DNA from: Gp13-AA77 sp035946735
GTDB lineage: Bacteria; Acidobacteriota; Terriglobia; UBA7540
Assembly: GCA_035946735.1 (NCBI GenBank)
Contig: DASYYZ010000191.1
Span: 11,935 to 75,934 of the forward strand
Length of the DNA stretch: 64,000 nucleotides
Direction of reading: 5' to 3'
The first letter of the stretch is position 1, and the number at the start of each line of letters is the position of its first letter. The notes beneath the pieces were generated by a model that had not been told where the DNA came from, made no database searches, and saw only the letters and a list, made by a program, of their open reading frames with translations. The position numbers and the translations under genes are program-made. Positions 17,350 to 25,381 of the stretch are shown here, piece after piece.

Positions 17350-18288
17350 TCACGCGTTCGAATACTTCCGGCACAGAGCTCTCACTTTAGCGACGAGCTT
17401 GGGCACGCCGGTGGCCGGAGCTTCCTCGGCCTCGTACTCCGCTGAAAGGTAGCCTTCATAATTATGCTTCACGAACAGTTTCCACACGCGGTCAAGGTCG
17501 ATGGGTCCCTTCGCGCTCTCGAAGCGGTCACGGATGTGAACATGGGTGGCAAAGGGGATGCATGCTTCAATTTCCCGGTATTGTTCTTCGTCGGACTTGG
17601 TGGCAAAGTTCGAGATGTCCAAATTAATGCCGGCGTATGGCGAATCAACCCCCCGGATGATTTCGAGCAGCACATCCGCCCGATCGGCAATACCGCTGTC
17701 GTTTTCCACGCCCAAAGTGATCCCGAGCTTTCCCGCATATTCGCTGGCAGGCTTCAACACTTCAGCGGTCCAGTGCATGGCCTCTTGCAGGCTCGATCCC
17801 GCGGGGGCCTCTCCTGCGAACACCCTCAGGTGCGAGGCGCCCAGTTCGTTGGTCGCGTCCACCCATTTCTTGGCGTTGGCCAATGACTTGGCGCGCCCGG
17901 CCTCAGATCCTTGCGCCATGTTGACGCCGCAGGCTGCTCCGGAAAACGGCATCGCGCTCCTCGTTGCCAAATGCCGAAGGCTCGCCAGGTAGGCAGGGTC
18001 GGTCGATTTGAGCCAGTACACCGTGATATCCACGGCGCTTACACCGAGATCGACGCCCTTGCGGATGAAGTCCTCCATCGTCATGCGGCCGGCTTTAAGA
18101 TCGGGTCCATAGGAATAGGCGCAGCAACCCGGCAGGAGCCGGCAGGTAGCCCCAAGGTCGATCTCCCTTTCCTCGGCGTCGAGCGGTCCAGGAATCAAGG
18201 GCAAAGCGCTCATGGCCAGTGCATCGCGGAGAAATTTCCGGCGGGGAGTCGGATCCAGCCTGGCGGTTGTCAGTTCGGTTGAGTCCAT
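17350..18288 (-). CDS. Tat-exported sugar phosphate isomerase/epimerase-like TIM barrel
   Basis: First gene of a three-gene minus-strand unit. The 312-residue product has a Tat signal (TPRRKFLRDALAMSALPLIP) and the same xylose-isomerase-like fold as its neighbour. Visible strands include ITLGVENDSGIADRADVLLE with a likely metal Glu, AGINLDISNF, THVHIRDRF, and YEGYLSAEYE at the end. ATG at 18288 was chosen; the frame extends 33 bases further up to a weaker start. The two paralogues are divergent in sequence, so they probably act on different sugars or in sequence. No kinase, transporter or regulator for a sugar lies beside them. Confidence 0.85.
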   Translation of the reverse strand: MDSTELTTARLDPTPRRKFLRDALAMSALPLIPGPLDAEEREIDLGATCRLLPGCCAYSYGPDLKAGRMTMEDFIRKGVDLGVSAVDITVYWLKSTDPAYLASLRHLATRSAMPFSGAACGVNMAQGSEAGRAKSLANAKKWVDATNELGASHLRVFAGEAPAGSSLQEAMHWTAEVLKPASEYAGKLGITLGVENDSGIADRADVLLEIIRGVDSPYAGINLDISNFATKSDEEQYREIEACIPFATHVHIRDRFESAKGPIDLDRVWKLFVKHNYEGYLSAEYEAEEAPATGVPKLVAKVRALCRKYSNA

Positions 18289-18485
18289 AACGAATGGCCC
18301 TCGCGGCTCGGCACCCCTCAAGTCTCATTCTTCATCTGCAAGGTGGCAGGCGCCATTGTTCCCAGCGGACCGCGCAGCCTTCCCGGCCTCGCATCCAGCA
18401 AACATCGATGTTACCCCGTCCTTGCCAAAAACTCGATCCCGTATTCGTCCCAAGGGCAGTGGCTGAATCCTCAGAAAACGCCCGG

Positions 18486-19634
18486 CTATCGAACCGTCAG
18501 TTTGTCGCTGAACAGCTTCATCACCGCAAGCGCGCCCTCGCGAGCGGACTGCGGACGCGCCAGCTTGCCGACCCTGGCGCACAGGGCGTCAAGTTGGCCG
18601 CGATCCGACAGCAGCGAGGTGAGGCTCGGCGACAGATCTTCGGGTCGCTTGATCCAGATTCCCGCCCTCCACTTTTCGATCCAGCGGCAGGTTCGCTCCT
18701 CATTTCCGGGGAGCGGATTGAACGCCAGCATGGGCAGGCTGCAGGCAAAGCCCTCGTTGAGCGTGCCGCCGCCCGGCTTGCTGATCATCAAGTTGGAAGC
18801 CAGCATCCATTCGTGCACGTTGTCCACCCACCCCAGCACGCGAACTTGGGGCAGACGGTCGCAATATTTTCGCAAGCGTTTTTCCACTCGCCGATTTCTG
18901 CCCGCCAGCATAACCACTTCCAGCGGGAGTGGAACTTTAAGAATCTCCTCCAGGATGAGCTCGGGCCGGCCAAATCCCTGGCTGCCCAAGGTGACCAGGA
19001 TCTGAACCGCGTCATGCTTTACACCGAGTTTTTCCCGAACAGTGGTGCGGGATGGCAGCGCCGCGAAAACCGGGTCGATAGGCTGACCGGTGGTGACAAC
19101 CCGAGAGGGGGCCGCGCCCGCGCGCACAAGTTCGGCGGCGAGATCCTCATGGGTGGCGAGGAATAGATCAACTTCCGGCTGAATCCAAGCGCGGTTGAAG
19201 TCCATCAGCTCGACGCCCACCAATGCAAAACTGGCGCCCGCCTGCCGTTTATACAAGGCAGCGAGCTCGCAGGCGCCGACCTCGGTTGCGATCACGGCGT
19301 CGGGAGCATAATCGCGAAGGTAGCGGAAAAGGGGCTGAGCGCCTCTCCGGTAGAGCCATCCGGGACCGGTAGATTCGGACTGATGCTGCTTGCTTTCAAT
19401 CCATCGCCAGAGGCCGGGCCAGAGGGCGAGCGGAATAACGTAGGAATCATAGTAGGCGCGGAACCACGCCCTGCAGTGCTGGAGCGTGTCGACAACCTCC
19501 GTCTCCACGGCGGGGCGCAGGTCGCGAAAGGCCTTGTGCAAGGCCAGGGCGGCTCGGTGATGGGCCGCGCCTTGCGGCATGGACAGGATCAGGATTCGGG
19601 GGCGGCCAGCCACGGCTCTCGATTCGATCGTCAT
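18486..19634 (-). CDS. MGDG-synthase-type glycosyltransferase (GT28-like)
   Basis: A 382-residue GT-B glycosyltransferase. The N-terminal half (about 8-180) resembles the MGDG synthase domain, with a PQGAAHHRAALAL glycine/His motif where lipid galactosyltransferases have G-GH. The C-terminal half carries the nucleotide-sugar motif SKPGGGTLNEGFACSLPML. Family members transfer Glc, Gal or GlcNAc to diacylglycerol or a lipid intermediate at the inner membrane face. The ATG at 19634 lies 13 bp after the stop of the epimerase-like gene, so longer starts that overlap that gene are unlikely. It ends an operon with a UDP-sulfoquinovose synthase, which suggests a glycolipid or sulfolipid product. Confidence 0.85.
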   Translation of the reverse strand: MTIESRAVAGRPRILILSMPQGAAHHRAALALHKAFRDLRPAVETEVVDTLQHCRAWFRAYYDSYVIPLALWPGLWRWIESKQHQSESTGPGWLYRRGAQPLFRYLRDYAPDAVIATEVGACELAALYKRQAGASFALVGVELMDFNRAWIQPEVDLFLATHEDLAAELVRAGAAPSRVVTTGQPIDPVFAALPSRTTVREKLGVKHDAVQILVTLGSQGFGRPELILEEILKVPLPLEVVMLAGRNRRVEKRLRKYCDRLPQVRVLGWVDNVHEWMLASNLMISKPGGGTLNEGFACSLPMLAFNPLPGNEERTCRWIEKWRAGIWIKRPEDLSPSLTSLLSDRGQLDALCARVGKLARPQSAREGALAVMKLFSDKLTVR

Positions 19635-19647
19635 GAGTGCGTGGGGA

Positions 19648-20586
19648 TCACAGGAGGGTCGTGCGCATCCACCCCACCGTTCGCCGCAGTCCCTCTTCAA
19701 AGGTGACGCTGGGCTCGTAACCCAGGACCGTGCGGGCCAGGGCGATGTCCGCGGTCGAGTGCATGAAATCTCCCACCCGCGGCGGGTCGTGATGAGGCGT
19801 CACCTGGACGCCGAGGATCTGGTTGAGAATCTGGATGGCGCGGTTCAGGCTTGTGCCCCGGCCCGTGCCCACGTTCATGACTTTACCGGGAGCTTCGAGC
19901 GCCTGACAAGCTCGCATCGTGGCATCCACCACGTTGGCCACGTAGGTAAAATCGCGGGACTGCTCACCGGTGCCGTGAATCGTGGGCGTGATTCCGCTAA
20001 GGTAGGCGCGAACGAACTTGGAGAGAACGCCGGAGTACGGCGACAGCGGATTCTGCCGGGGGCCAAAGATATTAAAATAGCGCAGCGCCACAAATTCCAA
20101 GCCGAAGAGCCGGTGGAACACCTGTCCGAAGTATTCGCCCGCCAGCTTGACGATCGCGTAAGGCGACAGGGGATCCGGCATCTGCGTTTCAACCCGCGGC
20201 AGGACGGGATTGTCCCCGTAAATCGCCCCGGTGGCGGCCATGACCATGCGCTTTACGTGAGCATCGCGAGCCGCCACCAAAACGTGGAGCGTGCCCATCA
20301 GGTTGACTTCGGTGGTCTCGACCGGTTCCTTAATGGACCGGAGCACGGAGGACGCCGCGGCGAAGTGAATAACGTAGTTGACGCCTTCAAACAGCGGGCG
20401 GATCGCTTCGAGATCGCGAATATCTCCTTGGCGAAAGTCGATCTGATTGAGAACCGAAGAGAGATTTTCCTTGCGCCCCGTCGAGAGGTCGTCGAGCACG
20501 CGGACGGATTCACCTCGACGAACGAGTTCTTCCACCGTGTGAGAGCCGATGAATCCGGCGCCGCCGGTGACGAGATACAGAGCCAA
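19648..20586 (-). CDS. NAD-dependent epimerase/dehydratase, UDP-glucose 4-epimerase-like
   Basis: A 312-residue extended SDR. The Rossmann signature is TGGAGFIGSH (about 7-16) and the catalytic Tyr-Lys pair is in SPYAIVKLAG (Y143, K147); the usual SST site reads AATGAIYG. It also shows the NxFGPRQ-type motif FNIFGPRQNP. It likely interconverts UDP-glucose and UDP-galactose or a related UDP-sugar in the cytoplasm. The start is TTG at 20586 with a GAGGG site 6 bases upstream. It lies between the sulfoquinovose synthase gene (16 bp) and the glycosyltransferase (13 bp), so it probably supplies the sugar nucleotide for that transferase. Confidence 0.85.
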   Translation of the reverse strand: MALYLVTGGAGFIGSHTVEELVRRGESVRVLDDLSTGRKENLSSVLNQIDFRQGDIRDLEAIRPLFEGVNYVIHFAAASSVLRSIKEPVETTEVNLMGTLHVLVAARDAHVKRMVMAATGAIYGDNPVLPRVETQMPDPLSPYAIVKLAGEYFGQVFHRLFGLEFVALRYFNIFGPRQNPLSPYSGVLSKFVRAYLSGITPTIHGTGEQSRDFTYVANVVDATMRACQALEAPGKVMNVGTGRGTSLNRAIQILNQILGVQVTPHHDPPRVGDFMHSTADIALARTVLGYEPSVTFEEGLRRTVGWMRTTLL

Positions 20587-20602
20587 AATGAACCCTCGGC
20601 AG

Positions 20603-21847
20603 TCACGTCCGCCCGCGGGCGTTTTGCGTGAGCTGCAATTCCTTTTCGACGGGTTCCGAAGGCAAACCGGCCGTTGAGTAAGAGGAAGGATTCCGCGTGC
20701 TGCGCCACTTAACTTGCGGCAGAAGGGTTTCTCCGATCACCCGGTCCCGGTATCGAATCACCACATCCATGATCGAGTCGAGCAGAACATCGGAGAGATT
20801 ATGAGGGACCAGGCCCAAATCGAGCAGCTTGGTGTGCTTGGCATTGTAATAGTGAACCTCTGCCTCGACGCGAGGGTCTGGTAGATGTTTGATCGTGACT
20901 TGAAGCCCTTTGCGGCGGCCGATCCGTTGCACCAGGTTGGCCAAGTCGAGGACGCTGAACTGCTCGGTGAATTGGTTGAAGACCCGATACTCTCCAGGTC
21001 CAGGCGGTTTGAGGATGGCGAGCTCGATACAACGCAGAGTATCGCGAATATCCAGAAAGCCGCGGGTTTGTCCGCCTTCCCCGTAGACTGTGAGCGGCTT
21101 CCCGATCGCTGCCTCCACGCAGTAGCGGTTCAGGACGGTGCCCCAGATGCCATCGTAGTCAAAGCGCGTGGCCAAGCCGTCATTGAGAACCGTTTCTTCC
21201 GTTTTCACCCCGTAAACGATGCCTTGATTGAGGTCCGTCGAGCGAATCGCCCAAACCTTGCAGGCGAACATGATGTTGTGGGAATCATGCACCTTGGATA
21301 AATGATAGAAGGAACCCGGCTGCTTCGGAAAGGGAAGAACGTCCTTGCGGCCATTGTGCGTGATCTCGATGAAGCCCTCTTCGATGTCGATGTTGGGAGT
21401 CCCATACTCCCCCATGGTCCCGAGCTTAACGAGGTGCGCGTCAGGGCAGAATTCCTTCACCGCATACAGCAAGTTCAGGGTACCCAGCACGTTGTTGGTT
21501 TGGGTGAAAGCGGCGTGCTCGCGGTCGATCATGGAATACGGGGCGCTGCGCTGCTCGCCGAAGTGCACGATCGCCTCGGGAGAGAACCGCGACACGGCGT
21601 CAGCAAGGAAGTCGTAATCCTGGATGTCCCCGATATAAGTTTCGATCAGGCGGCCGGTTAGATCTTTCCACAGAGCAACACGCTCGGGCAGCATCTGGAT
21701 CGGCGTCAAGCTGTCCGTTCCGCAGTCGGCGTCCCACGACCGCCGGGCAAGATTATCTGCAATGCCCACACGATGTCCCTGCTTCGACAGGTACATTGAC
21801 TGCGGCCAGCCCAGATAGCCGTCGCCACCAATTACGAGAATATCCAT
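20603..21847 (-). CDS. sqdB: UDP-sulfoquinovose synthase
   Basis: A 414-residue SDR of the SQD1/SqdB type, which converts UDP-glucose plus sulfite to UDP-sulfoquinovose, the headgroup donor of sulfolipids. The N-terminus MDILVIGGDGYLGW and the segment RRSWDADCGTDSLTPI are hallmark SQD1 features. The catalytic residues appear as T144 (LGTMGEYG), Y181 and K185 (FYHLSKVHD), one residue off from the T145/Y182/K186 reported for the Arabidopsis enzyme. The start is ATG at 21847; a GTG at 21859 is also possible. It opens a three-gene operon. Assignment is strong from motif spacing; bacterial homologues acting on other UDP-sugars exist. Confidence 0.88.
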   Translation of the reverse strand: MDILVIGGDGYLGWPQSMYLSKQGHRVGIADNLARRSWDADCGTDSLTPIQMLPERVALWKDLTGRLIETYIGDIQDYDFLADAVSRFSPEAIVHFGEQRSAPYSMIDREHAAFTQTNNVLGTLNLLYAVKEFCPDAHLVKLGTMGEYGTPNIDIEEGFIEITHNGRKDVLPFPKQPGSFYHLSKVHDSHNIMFACKVWAIRSTDLNQGIVYGVKTEETVLNDGLATRFDYDGIWGTVLNRYCVEAAIGKPLTVYGEGGQTRGFLDIRDTLRCIELAILKPPGPGEYRVFNQFTEQFSVLDLANLVQRIGRRKGLQVTIKHLPDPRVEAEVHYYNAKHTKLLDLGLVPHNLSDVLLDSIMDVVIRYRDRVIGETLLPQVKWRSTRNPSSYSTAGLPSEPVEKELQLTQNARGRT

Positions 21848-22194
21848 TGTTCGCGGCACCTCAACGCCAACGTTTGGCGCGGGTCCTCTTGATAACCCGC
21901 CTTTCCCAACAAAATATGCTAACCGTTGATGCCAGAATCTGGGGAGCTAAACGATTCTGCTGGTTTCGAGCCCCCCGGACTCTTGCAGGACTTCGTCGTT
22001 CCTAACCACTGGATCTATTGTAGTGGACGTTTCACAAAAAGACGGAGTTACCGTACATGCTCCCACAACCTTTCAGACTTTATCGGGTTCCCGGAAGCTT
22101 CGCAACGAGATTACCGCCGCGGCCCAAGTCGAACCCGGGTTCCCTGGGAGATTGCCTGGGCGTGCTCCCGAACGGATGGGAGATGAAACCAGCC
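21848..22194. other. intergenic region between the outer-membrane protein and sqdB-like genes
   Basis: About 347 bp. It holds the leader of the minus-strand sulfolipid-type operon, including the palindrome at 21865-21879 and nearby arms GCGGGT/ACCCGC. A 64-codon plus-strand frame at 22023-22217 has no ribosome site and no family resemblance, and I do not call it. No convincing promoter was found. Confidence 0.5.
21865..21879. promoter_or_regulatory. palindrome upstream of the sulfolipid-type operon
   Basis: CGCCAA and TTGGCG arms (6 bp each) surround a 3-bp centre, 18 bp upstream of the sqdB-like ATG. Position and symmetry suit an operator, but it may overlap the ribosome-binding region and could be chance. 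Confidence 0.3.
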
Positions 22195-22998
22195 TCAGCG
22201 CTTCGGTCGACGGTTGAGATCGCGCGACAACATCAATTTGAACGTCAATTTGTCGGCTCCGGCGGTCACACCAAAACCAACGCCAGTCTCGACATTCAGG
22301 AACTTACTGTTATGGTCCATTACCGCCCAGATTTCGTGAAACTGATCGTCCGCGGGAAGGAAGTGGCGCAGCGGACCGAAATCGTCGTACTCCTCGGCGG
22401 CAACGGCCCACTTGTCATTCAGGTTGTAAGCAACTCGACCGGCGGGAACAAACTCAAGGTTCCCCACACCGCCAGTATAGTTCGTGTCCACAATTGGGTT
22501 GTAAATGAGGTCGACACGGTGCAGGTGCAACCCCACAATGGGCCTGATCTCTGAGGTAATACGCCTCGATTCCCAATAGTCGGCGTTGACGCTGAACTCA
22601 AAATTGACCCCATAGAAAAAAGTCTGATCGTGAGCGTGGGGCCGGACGAAGAGTTCGCGGATTTTGAAGCCGTTGATCGTCGCACCCCGCCCAGCGGAGT
22701 AAAGGCTGAACACGGGAAGATATAAACCTTGCTCAAACCAAGGGGCTACGCCATACGCCCATTCGGTGGCGCCGTTAGCCGAGTCGTTGGGAATTATAGC
22801 CCCAGGGAAGACCGCAGTCTTCCGGCCGATGGGCGTAAAATTGGTGTGGACCATCAGGTTGAATATACCCGGCTCCTCGATCGCAGCGTCATAAACCTGG
22901 ATCTCGTCGGTTTGCGCTAGGCTCGTTTTTGACACCGCCAGCAGGCTGATGAAAATCAGAACTAGGGCACGGATCTCGATTTGTTGAAACAGCTTCAA
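22195..22998 (-). CDS. putative outer-membrane beta-barrel protein, unknown function
   Basis: A 267-residue protein with a signal peptide (about 1-28, ending SKTSLAQ) and alternating amphipathic strands rich in aromatic residues, for example EWAYGVAPWFEQGLYLPVF, TFFYGVNFEFSVNADYW and DKWAVAAEEYDDFG. This pattern suits a small outer-membrane barrel of the kind often grouped with phenol-degradation MetA-like transporters, but I cannot assign a substrate. The C-terminus is basic (NRRPKR) rather than a terminal aromatic, which is unusual for a Bam substrate. The start is TTG at 22998 with a weak ribosome site. It is probably a single-gene unit or follows the PAP2 gene 53 bp upstream. Confidence 0.6.
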   Translation of the reverse strand: MKLFQQIEIRALVLIFISLLAVSKTSLAQTDEIQVYDAAIEEPGIFNLMVHTNFTPIGRKTAVFPGAIIPNDSANGATEWAYGVAPWFEQGLYLPVFSLYSAGRGATINGFKIRELFVRPHAHDQTFFYGVNFEFSVNADYWESRRITSEIRPIVGLHLHRVDLIYNPIVDTNYTGGVGNLEFVPAGRVAYNLNDKWAVAAEEYDDFGPLRHFLPADDQFHEIWAVMDHNSKFLNVETGVGFGVTAGADKLTFKLMLSRDLNRRPKR

Positions 22999-23051
22999 GC
23001 CTGAAGCGCGAATTTCTCACTCCCCCTACGTCAGACCTTCGCGTATGCGTC

Positions 23052-24110
23052 TCAATGTTGCAAGACGACGTAGTGGCTGATGGTGTAGCCGAACACCGCA
23101 CCGACAAAAATATCCGAGCTAAAGTGTGCCTGCAAGGGGAGGCGCGAAAAGGCGACCGTTGCCGCAAGTCCGTAGGCTAACCAGGGAACCCAGCGATGCC
23201 GGGAATAGCGATCTGCGAAAATGGTGGCGATCGAAAATGCGGCGATGGCGTGGCCAGATGGAAAGCTGCCTTGCCCGCTGAAAAAGCCGCCCTTGGCGTC
23301 CGTGAAGGTGTCCGTGAATCCGGCTCCAGCCGGGACCGCGGAGGGGCGAAGGCGCCGGATTGTACTCTTCATGATGGATGCGAGGAGTTCCGAATCCAGT
23401 ACCGCTTCGCCTGCCAGCAGCGAAGTATGCTGATCATAGGTGTTGTGACGAACAAGCGCGACCGCGTAGAAACTCAGGGGCACGACGGCCATGCCAACCC
23501 CGGTATTCGTGCCGCTGAATACCTGGTCGAAGGTGTGAAAGCCGGAGGCGGTCCGGAAGTAAGATGCCTCCGTGGGATCGAGCGCCAGGAGCCCGCCGGT
23601 TGCCGCAACGAAGCCCAGCACGGGCTTCCAGTGACGGCCCTTCACAAGACTGACGGGCGAGAGCCATATCTTCTCCTGATCCTTAAGCATGTTTGGAATG
23701 AGCAATCCCCAGGAAACGGGTCTCTCTTCCGATGCGCCCGAATCGGGAGAGGCTGACGACGACTGATCTGACGGGACCGGAGAGCCGGTTTGGTGAATTG
23801 AGGCCGGGACGGATTCGTCCCGCATTCCGCCGGGGAGCAGGGGAGCCCCGGCCGGCGTCGCGCCGCAACAGTTCGGAAACGCTCCGAACATGCGCGTGGC
23901 GCTGGCGTGGGCCCATCTAGCCGAGAGCAACACGATGGCTGACGAAGGCTGCGACCTGGCGGCAAGGCTCTCCTGGGCCCATGCGACCCTGCCTCCGTGG
24001 ATCGCCAGCAGGACCGCCAGCAGCGGCAGCGCCAATTGGCCGAACCGGCCGGGCAATTCACCCATCGCGTTAGTGTTAGTGTTACGCGGGTTTGCTGACT
24101 GATCCGGCAT
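23052..24110 (-). CDS. PAP2-family phosphatase
   Basis: Membrane protein of up to 352 residues whose C-terminal half has the full PAP2/acid phosphatase signature: KSTIRRLRP, GSFPSGHAIAAF and SRLPLQAHFSSD, giving the catalytic Lys, Arg, Ser-Gly-His, Arg, His and Asp residues. Several transmembrane helices flank these motifs. It likely dephosphorylates phosphatidic acid, undecaprenyl pyrophosphate or another lipid phosphate on the outer face of the inner membrane. The N-terminal 150 residues are a low-complexity exported region with a signal (about 16-46) and Cys-Cys (FPNCCG). The start is uncertain: ATG at 24110 or 24065, neither with a ribosome site. Confidence 0.85.
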   Translation of the reverse strand: MPDQSANPRNTNTNAMGELPGRFGQLALPLLAVLLAIHGGRVAWAQESLAARSQPSSAIVLLSARWAHASATRMFGAFPNCCGATPAGAPLLPGGMRDESVPASIHQTGSPVPSDQSSSASPDSGASEERPVSWGLLIPNMLKDQEKIWLSPVSLVKGRHWKPVLGFVAATGGLLALDPTEASYFRTASGFHTFDQVFSGTNTGVGMAVVPLSFYAVALVRHNTYDQHTSLLAGEAVLDSELLASIMKSTIRRLRPSAVPAGAGFTDTFTDAKGGFFSGQGSFPSGHAIAAFSIATIFADRYSRHRWVPWLAYGLAATVAFSRLPLQAHFSSDIFVGAVFGYTISHYVVLQH

Positions 24111-24235
24111 GTGCTGTATCGATGCCGCGCGGACGGCAGGTAGCGCCGTGCTTCTGCGTGCGGATCGTCGATCCTGAGCAAGCTTGCCGCGGAGCGCCTA
24201 CAAGAATCAAGCCAAGCCTTCTAGCCCAGGAGTCT

Positions 24236-24303
24236 GTTGAAAAAGCTATTCGTCGGGCCTCGTCAGGGCGGGGCTTTCAGCCCGCCGCAACGGCGCCCTC
24301 GAT
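24236..24303 (+). repeat. dispersed palindromic repeat, copy 1
   Basis: About 68 bp starting GTTGAAAAAGC and ending CGCCCTCGAT, with a central hairpin GGCGGG-GCTTTCAG-CCCGCC. A second copy lies in inverted orientation at 40406-40472, matching across nearly the whole length with scattered substitutions. This copy lies 12 bp from the broken end of the IS110 transposase. Confidence 0.75.
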
Positions 24304-24314
24304 CTATGGTATGT

Positions 24315-24677
24315 TCAAACATCGGCAGGAAAAGGCATACGAGCCGCAAATTCCAGCAGCATCCAGGCGTCGAGCCGGTCGTTCTTGCTGCGTTTCATCA
24401 GCGCTTGAGCAAAGTGACGCACGGCGCTGGGATTAACGACCATCACTTCAAGTCCCGCCCGCCGCAAGGCCGAAGCCAGATCCAGTCCGTACAAGCCGGT
24501 CGATTCCATCACCACCCGAACCGTACGTCCCGGACGACTCAGGTGACGAATCACCGTTTGGTGTCCAGCAGCCGTATTGGGAAAGGTTTTCAAATCCTTC
24601 CGCTTTCCCTCGCGCTGCAGAGCTACCACCAACTCTTCGGCGCTGACTTCAATTCCCGAAAAATCCAGCTTGTCCAT
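24315..24677 (-). mobile_element. IS110-family transposase, N-terminal fragment
   Basis: A 120-residue product matching the N-terminal DEDD (RuvC-like) domain of IS110 transposases: a KLDFSGIEVS start with the first acidic residue, VVMESTGLYGLDLASAL with the conserved Glu, and KRSKNDRLDAWMLLEFA with the Asp pair. Intact enzymes are about 320-400 residues and carry a C-terminal transposase_20 domain with a catalytic Ser; that part is missing. The frame ends right after RMPF, where the dispersed repeat begins 12 bp away. The start is intact: ATG at 24677 with GGGAGG 5 bases upstream. It is a dead remnant, though the N-terminal peptide could still be made. Confidence 0.85.
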
Positions 24678-24817
24678 GCCGGCCTCCCGGGATTAGGCTC
24701 CTGTTGCGGCTTTCCGACCCTGAGCCCTCTCTCCAGTCCAGCTTGCGAATACGGCTCCAAAGGCAAGCCGTGCCCTTTCGCGAGGTGCCCTGCCGCTTTT
24801 CAACAAGCTTCTGGCGT

Positions 24818-25372
24818 TCACTGGGATTGCCACGTCATGTCCACCTTTACCGGTATTTCGTTCTTGATCGGCATTGCAAGGAGTTTCGGCGGGTCGATCT
24901 TGAAGTCGGCGACGGTAGACGGTACTGTACCCGTGATCCGGATCGTTTTCCCCTGAGTCGTCGTCTGGAATGGAACCTGGCTGTAGTGGGCGGTCTGGCC
25001 CGCGAACTGGATTTCGAGGTCGGCTTTGATCGCGGCCGCTGCAGCGGCCTGTTCGGGCAATCGGGTGCGCACGATCACCATGGGAAACTCTCCCCCGCGC
25101 GTCACCTGCAACATGTGGAGGTCGCGGTTACTGTCTCCCGAATCGAATGTCTTGACCGGCACTGCGATCAGAAAATCGCATTCTCCGGCGTGGCAGCTCC
25201 CTTTACCTTTGGCCGCATGGCTGACGCCGTTTACCTCATGAAGCGGGTGGCTCACATGATACGTGAGAGTGGATTGTAGAAGCACCCACTGACTGTCGGC
25301 GCGGGCGAGCTGAGCCAGCGCCAGCAAGGGCAGCGCCAATCGAAGAAAGGCCGGCCACCGGTTCCGATTCAT
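24818..25372 (-). CDS. YceI-family periplasmic protein
   Basis: A 184-residue protein with a signal peptide (about 1-25) and the YceI lipocalin-like barrel, for example SQWVLLQSTLTYHVSHPLHE at the start, DLHMLQVTRGGEFPMVIV in the middle and VADFKIDPPKLLAMPIKNEI near the end. YceI proteins bind polyisoprenoids or quinones in the periplasm. A Cys pair (SCHAGECDF) could form a disulfide. The ATG at 25372 has GGGAG 5 bases upstream. It begins 9 bp after the stop of the membrane protein gene on the same strand. That pairing recalls E. coli yceI and its cytochrome b561-type neighbour yceJ. Confidence 0.88.
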   Translation of the reverse strand: MNRNRWPAFLRLALPLLALAQLARADSQWVLLQSTLTYHVSHPLHEVNGVSHAAKGKGSCHAGECDFLIAVPVKTFDSGDSNRDLHMLQVTRGGEFPMVIVRTRLPEQAAAAAAIKADLEIQFAGQTAHYSQVPFQTTTQGKTIRITGTVPSTVADFKIDPPKLLAMPIKNEIPVKVDMTWQSQ

Positions 25373-25381
25373 AAGGACTCC

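Noticed and set aside
22023..22217. 64-codon plus-strand frame before the outer-membrane protein
   Set aside because: No ribosome site, no family match and it overlaps the end of the outer-membrane protein gene.
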